Positions 1-5,530 of a DNA stretch of 9,753 nt are shown piece after piece. The translations under genes were made by a program, and so were the position numbers. Position 1 is the stretch's first letter. The number at the start of each line of letters is the position of its first letter. The notes under the pieces are model-generated. The model was not told where the DNA came from. It was given only the letters and a program-made list of their open reading frames with translations, and ran no database searches. This DNA comes from Candidatus Peregrinibacteria bacterium (GTDB lineage Bacteria > Patescibacteriota > Gracilibacteria > UBA1369 > UBA12463): NCBI GenBank assembly GCA_023245695.1, contig JAHFJT010000028.1:1-9753 (forward strand). Reading direction: 5' to 3'.

Positions 1-144
1 GCTACGACGGCGTGTTTTGGGAACGGGGCGTGCGAACGTGCCAACCTGCGGTTGGCATAGCGAGGGGATTCTAGCAAAGAATTGGGGAATGTAAAAGAGT
101 GGGGTGGTTTTTTCTGCTGTTTAGCTTTGGAATGGGAGTTTTGG
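1..144. other. Left-edge non-coding stretch with a perfect stem-loop
   Basis: No gene start is visible here. The three forward frames stop at 58-60, 72-74 and 95-97, so the first bases could be the tail of a gene cut by the window edge. None of the short tails is recognisable. A perfect 7-bp inverted repeat TGCCAAC/GTTGGCA lies at 39-45 and 51-57 with a 5-base loop. There is no T-run directly after it, so it is not a convincing intrinsic terminator. The stretch is clearly richer in GC than the DNA that follows. Confidence 0.4.
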
Positions 145-173
145 TTGACGTTTGGTTGCTAAAGTTTTAGTCT
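145..173 (+). promoter_or_regulatory. Sigma70-type promoter of the 199-1413 gene
   Basis: TTGACG (145-150) is followed by a 17-base spacer and TAGTCT (168-173). Transcription would start near 180, giving a leader of about 19 bases with no Shine-Dalgarno sequence. Confidence 0.5.
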
Positions 174-198
174 GGCTTCTTCTAAATTTGATACGTGT

Positions 199-1413
199 AT
201 GCACTTTTGGCCTCATGAGAAGAAACACGATTTTGCGGAGCTTACGAAGCCTTCTTTGGGTCTGGAGAAGCTCGGAAAGCACAGGCTTTCCGAGGCAGAT
301 ACGAAGCTTATCGTTGATTTACGAGCAGATGTCCTGATTCGAAATACGATTGAAAAGGCGCTCATGTGTATATCAAAGTATCATCCGCAGTTTGATCTAT
401 GGCGTGGTGATACGAAGGTTGCTGGTGTACTGAAGTCAAAATATGCCAATGTTGCGACACTTCCGGAAAGACAGCAGCCCCCTGTGCTTGTAAATTTTGC
501 GATTGAGATGCGGAAAATTATGGGTGAGTTTCAGCAGTTTCATCGATTTGTGGCTCCAGAACGGGATGTGAACTCCTTCACGCTTTTTGAACTTTTTGAT
601 CTGTATGATCTTCTGATTGATCACCGAGAAGCTTTTTCATCAGGCAGCTTCCATCGTCCACTTGGAAATATTTCTGTCCCTGTTGGTACACCATTTTTGC
701 CAACGCACGAGCCGCGAAATCACACTCTTGATGAAGTAATTCATGATTTTCTTCCGGGGCTGGATGTGAGTACGTTCGCTTTTACTCCTTCCTTAAATCC
801 CGTTGCGGCCTTTGTTGCAAAGCTTCGTGATGTGCCATTGGCGTACTCTCCGGCGAATCTTCGGACGTATCTGCCCATTCTAGAGAACGAGATTCTTCCG
901 GGGTTGGAGAAGGCTCTCCTCCGCTTCTCAGCTCTTCGACCGGAGGCCATTGTAGAAAATCTTATCGTGGTTCGGAAAAATCTCATGACAGCTCTTGAGG
1001 TGCCTGCGCCAAGTCCAAAACAGAGGGATCTCGAAATTGAGCGGATTGTGGCGTGTGATTTGAGCGACTGTCTTCTGGCAATTCAGTCCTCCTTTGATGT
1101 CCGTCGTCAGCTGACGACGTATATTGATGCCTTAAAGCACGCGGTACACTTTGTTACTGAAAGTCTTACTTTGTCTGATCCTGTTCAGTTTCCTCATCGA
1201 AAGCAGCTTTTCCAGGAGAGTCTTCGTGATGTTCAAGATGGGATCCGTCTCGACTCGGCTCTTCGGCTTCATGCGATGACGGATATTGAGTTCGTGGAGA
1301 CCGAGCCCTTTGTCGGATCGGGCGTTCGGGATTTTGTTTTAGATTATGATTGGATGCCACCACCCGTTTTCCGTAGAGCTTCCTCATCGTGGTGGCAACG
1401 AATGGGCGACTAA
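199..1413 (+). CDS. Unknown helical protein, paralogue of the 3392-4468 product
   Basis: The 404-residue product is not recognised. It has no signal peptide or membrane segment, and its composition suggests a mostly helical soluble protein. Two blocks recur at the same order and spacing in the 358-residue product at 3392-4468. The first is residues 127-151, with Y-x-x-L-x-x-HR-x-x-F-x-x-G (H142, R143). The second is around residues 177-240, with a shared LP and an exact EILPG at 231-235. This makes the two diverged members of one family. The start at 199 is the first ATG after a plausible promoter at 145-173, and no ribosome binding site is visible. The C-terminus is Trp/Arg-rich (FRRASSSWWQRMGD) and is not shared with the paralogue. 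The function is unknown, and I see no catalytic motif. Confidence 0.75.
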   Translation: MHFWPHEKKHDFAELTKPSLGLEKLGKHRLSEADTKLIVDLRADVLIRNTIEKALMCISKYHPQFDLWRGDTKVAGVLKSKYANVATLPERQQPPVLVNFAIEMRKIMGEFQQFHRFVAPERDVNSFTLFELFDLYDLLIDHREAFSSGSFHRPLGNISVPVGTPFLPTHEPRNHTLDEVIHDFLPGLDVSTFAFTPSLNPVAAFVAKLRDVPLAYSPANLRTYLPILENEILPGLEKALLRFSALRPEAIVENLIVVRKNLMTALEVPAPSPKQRDLEIERIVACDLSDCLLAIQSSFDVRRQLTTYIDALKHAVHFVTESLTLSDPVQFPHRKQLFQESLRDVQDGIRLDSALRLHAMTDIEFVETEPFVGSGVRDFVLDYDWMPPPVFRRASSSWWQRMGD

Positions 1414-1421
1414 AAACGAGT

Positions 1422-1450
1422 TTGTCCTCAGTAGCACCCTATGCTATCCT
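1422..1450 (+). promoter_or_regulatory. Candidate promoter of the tRNA-Trp gene
   Basis: TTGTCC (1422-1427), a 17-base spacer and TATCCT (1445-1450) lie just downstream of the 199-1413 stop. Transcription would start near 1457, which is the first base of the hairpin at 1457-1489, leaving a 5' leader of about 50 bases before the tRNA. The same TATCCT -10 occurs upstream of the superoxide dismutase gene. Confidence 0.5.
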
Positions 1451-1456
1451 AGGCTG

Positions 1457-1489
1457 GCTCGGCTTAGCTTTATAAAGCTTGCCCGAAGC
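1457..1489 (+). other. Hairpin between the 199-1413 gene and tRNA-Trp
   Basis: The core is a perfect 14-base palindrome (AGCTTTATAAAGCT, 1466-1479). It extends outward with small bulges: GCT, CGG and C on the left pair with G, CCG and AGC on the right. ATTTTCC follows. It could be the terminator of the upstream gene or the 5' leader structure of the pre-tRNA. The promoter call at 1422-1450 favours the leader reading, while the short T-run weakly favours a terminator. Confidence 0.4.
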
Positions 1490-1506
1490 ATTTTCCGGCT
1501 TTCTCT

Positions 1507-1580
1507 AGGGGCGTGGTGAAGTGGTATCACGTCGGTCTCCAAAACCGCAGTTGTGGGTTCGATTCCCTCCGCCCCTGCCA
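1507..1580 (+). tRNA. tRNA-Trp (anticodon CCA)
   Basis: This is a 74-base cloverleaf. The acceptor AGGGGCG pairs fully with CGCCCCT. The D-stem is GTGA/TCAC with loop AGTGGTA. The anticodon loop is CTCCAAA with CCA in the middle. The T-loop is TTCGATT, the discriminator base is G, and the 3' CCA is encoded. The top pair of the anticodon stem (T-C) and one T-stem pair (T-T) are mismatched. The acceptor and anticodon loop match bacterial tRNA-Trp, and the anticodon reads UGG. Five bases after the CCA end, the promoter of the next gene begins. Confidence 0.97.
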
Positions 1581-1584
1581 TATA

Positions 1585-1619
1585 TTGACATAGTACATAA
1601 ACTGTTCTATTATAACAGT
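1585..1619 (+). promoter_or_regulatory. Near-consensus promoter with a dyad centred on its -10
   Basis: TTGACA (1585-1590), a 17-base spacer and TATTAT (1608-1613) form a near-perfect sigma70 promoter. An inverted repeat ACTGTT/AACAGT (1601-1606 and 1614-1619) encloses the -10 in its 7-base centre, as expected for a repressor operator. The regulator is unknown. The half-sites differ from those of the arsR operator. Transcription would start near 1620, about 12 bases before the ATG at 1632. Confidence 0.6.
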
Positions 1620-1631
1620 CTTATTTATCAT

Positions 1632-2327
1632 ATGCGCGAAATTCCATCCTCATTTCCGGATGTGCAGCCAGTCACTATCAAAAGTTACCCTGGGAGCTCA
1701 GCCCTCTTGGGTGGAGTAGGATATCTCATTACCGAGAGTCATTTTGGCTTGAAGTGGGAAGGCGTGGGCTACGCATTAGCTCCAGATCAGAGCGGTGAAG
1801 ATTTGCTACGAATTTCTTCTATTGGCACGAAGGGAAAAGTTTCATATGAATATTTTTGGTGCTTAGGGCTTGTGGGATTTGGTAGAAAAAACCAAGAAAA
1901 TATTTCTTTTCTTTCTCATGGAAAGGATAATACGGAGCCTCGTATAATGGCTCATTATCGAGATGCTATTCGGAGACTCCTCGATACCTCTGATCCTGAG
2001 ACGTGTGATTTTGTGATTTTTGGTGGTGAACACAATATTCCTGGTGCGAATCTTACGCAGGGTACTTTGCATGCTTCGCTAGAAACTCAGTCGCGCCTTG
2101 TTCAGTTAGTTTGTGAGGAGACTCAAGGGTTGGTGAATCCTATAGTTATCCCTCCATCTGAATTGGATAATGGTGATACAGATCTTTGCGGTAAGTCGAT
2201 ATTGGTTGAAACGCCTACTCGTAATATTCACCTATTCGAGAGTCTGGTTCACCAACATGATGGTAGATTTGCTCAATATACTGAACCAGAGTATCAGCCT
2301 CCGCACAAGAGGGCGCATCGATATTGA
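1632..2327 (+). CDS. Unknown protein with faint CheD-like features
   Basis: The 231-residue product is not firmly recognised. The frame is open back to 1521, but that would run through the tRNA. The ATG at 1632 lies about 12 bases after the expected transcription start. Residues 71-135 resemble the chemoreceptor deamidase CheD in order of elements: a Ser/Thr six residues before a Cys (S71, C77), then H-G-K-D-N (96-100), then a helix Y-x-D-A-I-x-x-L-L (109-117), then F-G-G (130-132). Later, GKSILVETPTRNIHLF (187-202) resembles the CheD C-terminal strands. Against this, the CheD Gly-Ser-Cys is Phe-Trp-Cys, and the His lies two residues further from the Cys. No signal peptide or membrane segment is present, and no chemotaxis genes are nearby. 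The stop codon overlaps the -35 of the arsR promoter. Deamidase activity is not established. Confidence 0.65.
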   Translation: MREIPSSFPDVQPVTIKSYPGSSALLGGVGYLITESHFGLKWEGVGYALAPDQSGEDLLRISSIGTKGKVSYEYFWCLGLVGFGRKNQENISFLSHGKDNTEPRIMAHYRDAIRRLLDTSDPETCDFVIFGGEHNIPGANLTQGTLHASLETQSRLVQLVCEETQGLVNPIVIPPSELDNGDTDLCGKSILVETPTRNIHLFESLVHQHDGRFAQYTEPEYQPPHKRAHRY

Positions 2328-2352
2328 CTCTCTCTTTCCAAGAGCGTACTAT
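2324..2352 (+). promoter_or_regulatory. Promoter of the arsR-like / FMN reductase operon
   Basis: TTGACT (2324-2329), a 17-base spacer and TACTAT (2347-2352). The -35 overlaps the TGA of the preceding gene, and the -10 runs into the operator at 2350-2371. Transcription would start near 2359, inside the operator. Confidence 0.7.
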
Positions 2353-2371
2353 TCAAATACTTATTTGAATA
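2350..2371. promoter_or_regulatory. Palindromic ArsR/SmtB-type operator
   Basis: Two perfect 10-base arms flank a 2-base centre (CT), with core ATTCAAATA/TATTTGAAT. This closely resembles known operators of the ArsR family, such as CadC sites of the form TCAAATA-TATTTGA. It covers the -10 and the expected start site of the promoter just upstream of an ArsR-family gene, so autorepression is the natural reading. Confidence 0.8.
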
Positions 2372-2382
2372 TAAGAATATCT

Positions 2383-2664
2383 ATGGAGCCACTGACGCCC
2401 AAAGAAATTGAGCAACGAGCGCGAATTATTGCGCTGGTGGGGGATAACGCCAGAATCCGGATTATACGCCTGCTTTTTATGCAGAAGCGTGTGAATGTGT
2501 CGGATATCGCTGAGCACCTGGGAATGAGTATGGCGTGCACGTCGCACCATCTTCAGCTCCTCAAAGACAATGGTATTCTTGATTCTCAGAAAGAAGGCGT
2601 CACGATTTTTTATTCTCTCGTGGACGATCCCTATATCAAAAAATTTAAATCATTACTTTTTTAA
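2383..2664 (+). CDS. ArsR-family winged-helix repressor
   Basis: The 93-residue product is a typical short ArsR/SmtB DNA-binding protein. Its helix-turn-helix spans about residues 37-61 (VSDIAEHLGMSMACTSHHLQ), followed by LLKDNGIL and a wing ending in TIFYSLVDD (74-82). The frame is open from 2170, but the ATG at 2383 is preferred. It gives the normal family start, and the promoter and operator lie immediately before it. The metal-binding ELCVCD box of ArsR/CadC is replaced by RVNVSD, and the C-terminal His/Asp site of SmtB/CzrA is missing. The only cysteine, C52, is in the recognition helix. The ligand is therefore unclear, and a redox or small-molecule signal is as likely as a metal. The gene sits 12 bases upstream of an FMN reductase and probably controls both. 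Confidence 0.88.
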   Translation: MEPLTPKEIEQRARIIALVGDNARIRIIRLLFMQKRVNVSDIAEHLGMSMACTSHHLQLLKDNGILDSQKEGVTIFYSLVDDPYIKKFKSLLF

Positions 2665-2676
2665 TTTTCTCTTTTT

Positions 2677-3225
2677 ATGGCAAAGATTCAGGTTATTCTC
2701 GGAAGCACCCGTCAGGGTCGAAGCGGCGATAAGGTGGCAGCATGGGTGATGAGCGAGTTGGCGAAAGTGCCAGGCGCTGAGTACGAACTTCTCGATTTGC
2801 GTGAGTGGCCGTTGCCGTTTTTTGATGAGCCAGTAGGCCCATCGATGGCTCCAGGAAAGTTCACAAGCGAAGAAGCGAAACGTTGGTCTGCAAAAATTCA
2901 GGAGGGCGCTGGATATATTCTCGTCACACCGGAGTACAACCATAGCTTCCCAGCGGTCCTGAAAAATGCGCTCGACTATCTCTATGCTGAGTGGAATAAC
3001 AAGCCGGTTGGATTTGTGAGCTACGGTGCCTTTGCTGGTGGCGCACGTGCATCTGAGCATCTCGTTCAGGTCGTGAACGAACTCAAGATGATTCCTGTCC
3101 GTCAGCGTGTCGTGATCCCTACCATTTGGGCTGCATTCAACGAACAGGGTGAGCTTGCGGCAGGCGATATGCATGCCAAGAATCTCCAGACGATGGTTCA
3201 GGAGATGATGCCGTTTGTGAAGTAG
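2677..3225 (+). CDS. NAD(P)H-dependent FMN reductase (flavodoxin fold)
   Basis: This is a 182-residue member of the FMN_red family. It is expected to reduce FMN, quinones or similar acceptors with NAD(P)H in the cytoplasm. The FMN phosphate loop is visible as GSTRQGRSGDKV (9-20). The diagnostic flavin-contact segment TPEYNHSFPAVLKNALDYL is at 84-102, and SYGAFAGGARASEHL at 115-129. The length is usual for the family and shorter than ArsH. It follows the ArsR-like gene by 12 bases, with a T/C-rich gap and no Shine-Dalgarno sequence, so the two are probably co-transcribed and the reductase is the regulated output. The family is certain; the substrate is not. A role in quinone or oxidative stress is inferred. 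Confidence 0.92.
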   Translation: MAKIQVILGSTRQGRSGDKVAAWVMSELAKVPGAEYELLDLREWPLPFFDEPVGPSMAPGKFTSEEAKRWSAKIQEGAGYILVTPEYNHSFPAVLKNALDYLYAEWNNKPVGFVSYGAFAGGARASEHLVQVVNELKMIPVRQRVVIPTIWAAFNEQGELAAGDMHAKNLQTMVQEMMPFVK

Positions 3226-3234
3226 TATATTTTG

Positions 3235-3270
3235 TTGCTTGTCATTAATTTGTAGAGTATCTTTCTACAA
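3235..3270 (+). promoter_or_regulatory. Candidate promoter with a dyad centred on its -10
   Basis: TTGCTT (3235-3240), a 17-base spacer and TATCTT (3258-3263). The -10 lies in the 7-base loop between perfect arms TTGTAGA (3250-3256) and TCTACAA (3264-3270). Any transcript would start near 3270 and meet the candidate terminator about 40 bases later. TAGAGTATCYTT is shared with the superoxide dismutase promoter. As an alternative, the repeat may simply be an RNA hairpin at the end of the arsR operon. Confidence 0.4.
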
Positions 3271-3281
3271 TCTATATATGG

Positions 3282-3311
3282 CCACATAAAGCCTTAATAT
3301 GCGGTTTTTTT
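3282..3311 (+). terminator. Candidate intrinsic terminator of the arsR-like operon
   Basis: CCACAT (3282-3287) pairs with ATGCGG (3299-3304) with one A-C mismatch, followed directly by seven Ts (3305-3311). The stem is short, so termination strength is uncertain. Confidence 0.5.
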
Positions 3312-3330
3312 AGAATTTTCTTTAACATTG

Positions 3331-3359
3331 TTGACCATAATTGTCGATAGATTTAAGAT
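3331..3359 (+). promoter_or_regulatory. Promoter of the 3392-4468 gene
   Basis: TTGACC (3331-3336), a 17-base spacer and TAAGAT (3354-3359). Transcription would start near 3366, giving a leader of about 26 bases that ends in a T/C-rich tract and has no Shine-Dalgarno sequence. Confidence 0.65.
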
Positions 3360-3391
3360 GAAGCTCGGGATCTTTTTATATTTTCTTCTTT

Positions 3392-4468
3392 ATGGCTAAA
3401 TCTGCAGTTCTTGATCATGGCCGCAACGATGCTGCTGCTTTTCGATCCGATGCCCTTCCGTTGACAGACCATCGTTTCTCTGTAAATCGCCAACCTCATT
3501 TATCGCTTCTTGCTCCCGTTCATCACAAAGAAAACTTACCACTTACTCCTCAGGAGCAGAGGGTTCTCAAGGAGCGTTTTTTTCGTGATTCAGAGATCTC
3601 TTCGCAGTTGAGTGCTATCATGATGAATCTTACTCCTGAGGTTATGCGATCACTGGAAGTAATGATTCAGGCCCGGAAAAATGGAAGATCGCACAATCGG
3701 GAAAATCTTGATCTTTTCTGTGAGGATTCCCGAGAAATATTTTCAACTCTTGATCAGCTCGGTGTTAAAATTTTTGCATTGCCGGAGGGTCGGGCATCAT
3801 TCCGAGAATGCACGGCTTCAGATTTTTTCTCCATGTATACGATCTTGTACTATCATCGTGTTGATTTTCAGCAAGGTCTCTATCCCATGCAAGGTGCGAC
3901 ACCTTTGTCGGTTCGCCCTCGGCAAAGCTGGAATGAGCCACACTGGAAGATTGATCAGTTCAATAGGCTTCAGGATTTTGTCACCCATGAGCTTCCGGAT
4001 TACAATCCCAACACACAGGCCTATGCGGCCCTTAGCAAGCCTTTTCATAATATTATCATGCGGGTTCTTGATGATCATAAGCATGAGTATCAGCCGAATC
4101 CTCAAGAAGCTCAGGAATTTTTGTATTATTTGCGGCGAGAAATTCTTCCTGGTTTTCGGCGGGCGGTGATTCATTATACCGCATGGCATTCCATGAATTT
4201 GTATGGTCCTATGACGTTACCTGATCAGGATCAAAAAACACTGCCGCTTCTTCGTATTCTTTATGCGACACACGATAAGGCTGTTGCGATCATAGCTGAT
4301 CTTGATGTGTTGACTCGTCGTTCTATTCTTCAGTTGCCAAAGAAAACTTTTTTATCACGTCTCTTTCTTGAAGCCTCAGGAGAGGCGCGCAATGAACAGC
4401 CGCTTCTTCGAGCGATGGATGAGATCCGAGCAAAGCTTGAGCAGTTTCACGTACTTGATATTGTGTAA
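3392..4468 (+). CDS. Unknown helical protein, paralogue of the 199-1413 product
   Basis: The 358-residue product is not recognised. It has no signal peptide, membrane segment or known catalytic motif. It aligns with the product of 199-1413 over the central region. Residues 140-164 contain MYTILYYHRVDF (148-159), matching LYDLLIDHREAF there. Residues 193-259 contain an LP and an exact EILPG (250-254). The distance from the shared His to EILPG is 95 residues here and 89 in the other copy. The first 45 residues are His/Asp/Arg-rich and look disordered, and the end differs from the paralogue. The ATG at 3392 follows a clear promoter and a T/C-rich leader. The gene is transcribed alone. I infer a lineage-specific family with further copies elsewhere in the genome; the function is unknown. 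Confidence 0.78.
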   Translation: MAKSAVLDHGRNDAAAFRSDALPLTDHRFSVNRQPHLSLLAPVHHKENLPLTPQEQRVLKERFFRDSEISSQLSAIMMNLTPEVMRSLEVMIQARKNGRSHNRENLDLFCEDSREIFSTLDQLGVKIFALPEGRASFRECTASDFFSMYTILYYHRVDFQQGLYPMQGATPLSVRPRQSWNEPHWKIDQFNRLQDFVTHELPDYNPNTQAYAALSKPFHNIIMRVLDDHKHEYQPNPQEAQEFLYYLRREILPGFRRAVIHYTAWHSMNLYGPMTLPDQDQKTLPLLRILYATHDKAVAIIADLDVLTRRSILQLPKKTFLSRLFLEASGEARNEQPLLRAMDEIRAKLEQFHVLDIV

Positions 4469-4487
4469 CCATGACTGGATTCATGGT
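4468..4487 (+). other. Stem-loop at the stop codon of the 3392-4468 gene
   Basis: Perfect 7-bp arms ACCATGA (4468-4474) and TCATGGT (4481-4487) enclose a 6-base loop. No T-run follows, so it is a weak terminator candidate. It lies just upstream of the -10 of the next gene and could instead be a protein-binding site. Confidence 0.35.
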
Positions 4488-4499
4488 GTGAGAGTGGGT

Positions 4500-4505
4500 T
4501 ATAGT
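4500..4505 (+). promoter_or_regulatory. -10 element of the deacetylase gene
   Basis: TATAGT lies 14 bases before the ATG at 4520, so the leader would be only about 7 bases. No good -35 is visible at the normal spacing. Confidence 0.4.
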
Positions 4506-4519
4506 GCTCCTACCTATCT

Positions 4520-5320
4520 ATGAAATCTCTCTTTCGTTACAGTCAGTATGTGCTTTTTGGTGTGGCGATCCTGTCTCTGGTGAGCGATTCAAGCCCTTCC
4601 GTGCTGTCGCATACCGTCATGCCTGCTGGTCTGTCGCACGAGGTTGCTTTTGTAGTGCCTTCAGGTGTGCTTGAGCATGGTTCACGTGAGCAAGCCGTTG
4701 TGGCACTGACCTTTGATGCGGACATGACACCGAAGATGAGGCACGACCTCGAGACAGGTGCTGTTAAGAGTTGGTACGATCGACGGGTGACGGACATTCT
4801 CGAGAAAAATCAGGTGCCGGCGACACTCTTTATTACCGGTATGTGGGCTGAGATCTATCCTGAGGACGTAAAGACGTTGGCGGCAAATCCACTCTTTGAA
4901 ATTGGGAATCACTCATATGATCATGGTGCGTTTCATATTCCATGTTATGGGCTTGGCGCTGTGCACGATAAGCAAGAAGAGATCATGAAGACACAAGATA
5001 TTTTGCGATCGTTGACGGGTGTGACGCCGAAGTACTTCCGTTTTCCCGGCGGATGCGGATCGAGTGAAGATGTTGCGCTGGTGAGTGCGCTTGGCGTGCA
5101 GGTGGTGGGTTGGGATGACATCTCAGGGGATGCATATCTGAGGGATCGTCCTGAGCCAATTGTTGCTCAGACGGTAGCACATGCGCAGAATGGATCGATT
5201 ATCGTGATGCATATGCATGGTGGACCTACTGCTCCGCAAACAGCCGTAGCGTTGCAAAAAATTATTGATGGTTTGCGCGCGCGCGGATTCGGATTTGTGA
5301 AAGTTTCTGATCTGAAATAA
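4520..5320 (+). CDS. Polysaccharide deacetylase (CE4, NodB fold), secreted or anchored
   Basis: The 266-residue product belongs to the metal-dependent CE4 family, which removes acetyl groups from peptidoglycan or other N-acetylated glycans outside the cell. The N-terminus has K3 and R6 and then a hydrophobic stretch at about 10-20, giving a signal peptide or single anchor without a lipobox. All five NodB motifs are visible: TFDAD (64-68), GNHSYDH with metal ligands H131 and H135 (129-135), RFPGG (174-178), GWDDISGD (197-204) and VMHMHGG (229-235). The first motif is TFDAD rather than the usual TFDDG. This variant still offers an Asp for metal binding and is known in some deacetylase subfamilies. 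The gene probably forms its own unit; the substrate is unknown. Confidence 0.9.
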   Translation: MKSLFRYSQYVLFGVAILSLVSDSSPSVLSHTVMPAGLSHEVAFVVPSGVLEHGSREQAVVALTFDADMTPKMRHDLETGAVKSWYDRRVTDILEKNQVPATLFITGMWAEIYPEDVKTLAANPLFEIGNHSYDHGAFHIPCYGLGAVHDKQEEIMKTQDILRSLTGVTPKYFRFPGGCGSSEDVALVSALGVQVVGWDDISGDAYLRDRPEPIVAQTVAHAQNGSIIVMHMHGGPTAPQTAVALQKIIDGLRARGFGFVKVSDLK

Positions 5321-5324
5321 TTTT

Positions 5325-5394
5325 TTAAAAAGGCCCTACCTTTTTACAGTAGAGCCCGAGTGAGGATGCGGTGAGGTGCATGATCTCTCTCTTG
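5325..5394 (-). ncRNA. Candidate short minus-strand RNA ending in an intrinsic terminator
   Basis: A minus-strand promoter at 5400-5428 would start transcription near 5393-5395. About 65 bases later the RNA reaches a 9-bp hairpin with two G-U pairs followed by five Us. The inferred RNA is about 70 nt and matches no class I recognise. It contains a possible 18-codon reading frame (5325-5381, minus; MHLTASSLGLYCKKVGPF) that overlaps the terminator and is probably accidental. The RNA would run towards the deacetylase 3' end, stopping just short of its stop codon. Confidence 0.45.
5327..5356 (-). terminator. Minus-strand intrinsic terminator
   Basis: On the minus strand GGCTCTAC (5356-5349) pairs with GTAGGGCC (5339-5332), extended by a U-G pair (5348/5340), with a loop of seven bases and then UUUUU (5331-5327). 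The G-U pairs become C-A mismatches on the plus strand, so the minus strand is favoured. A different plus-strand hairpin, AAAAAGG/CCTTTTT (5327-5345), overlaps it and could end the deacetylase transcript. Confidence 0.65.
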
Positions 5395-5399
5395 TGTCT

Positions 5400-5428
5400 A
5401 TCATAGTATGGTCGTGATGTGGCGACAA
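5400..5428 (-). promoter_or_regulatory. Minus-strand promoter of the 5325-5394 RNA
   Basis: On the minus strand: TTGTCG (5428-5423), a 17-base spacer and TATGAT (5405-5400). No minus-strand protein gene follows before the terminator at 5356-5327. Confidence 0.5.
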
Positions 5429-5465
5429 GAGAAAAGTGTTGAGAGTTTTTTGTGTGGTGGGTGGG

Positions 5466-5493
5466 TTGCAGAAATCGAAATTTAGAGTATCCT
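5466..5493 (+). promoter_or_regulatory. Candidate promoter of the superoxide dismutase gene
   Basis: TTGCAG (5466-5471), a 16-base spacer and TATCCT (5488-5493). Transcription would start near 5500, with a leader of about 30 bases ending in a T-rich tract. The palindrome CCTTAAGG (5491-5498) overlaps the -10 end. Confidence 0.45.
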
Positions 5494-5530
5494 TAAGGCA
5501 TTACGACGTATTTTTGTAACTTTCTTTTTT

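Noticed and set aside
1521..1631. Longer start for the 1632-2327 gene
   Set aside because: It would translate through the tRNA-Trp gene and start upstream of the promoter at 1585-1613.
2170..2382. 71-residue N-terminal extension of the ArsR-like protein
   Set aside because: It would overlap the preceding gene and run through the promoter and operator; the ATG at 2383 gives the normal family length.
2319..2411. Recoding of TGA as glycine, as in some Patescibacteria
   Set aside because: Reading through the TGA at 2325-2327 would extend the protein over the arsR promoter and operator and soon hit another TGA. Every gene is intact with the standard code.
2653..3174. 173-codon open frame on the minus strand
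   Set aside because: It lies opposite the clear FMN reductase gene, has no promoter or recognisable motif, and is a mirror of its codon pattern.
3681..4169. Overlapping plus- and minus-strand frames within 3681-4189
   Set aside because: Both are shadows of the 3392-4468 gene, which has a promoter, a leader and a paralogue.
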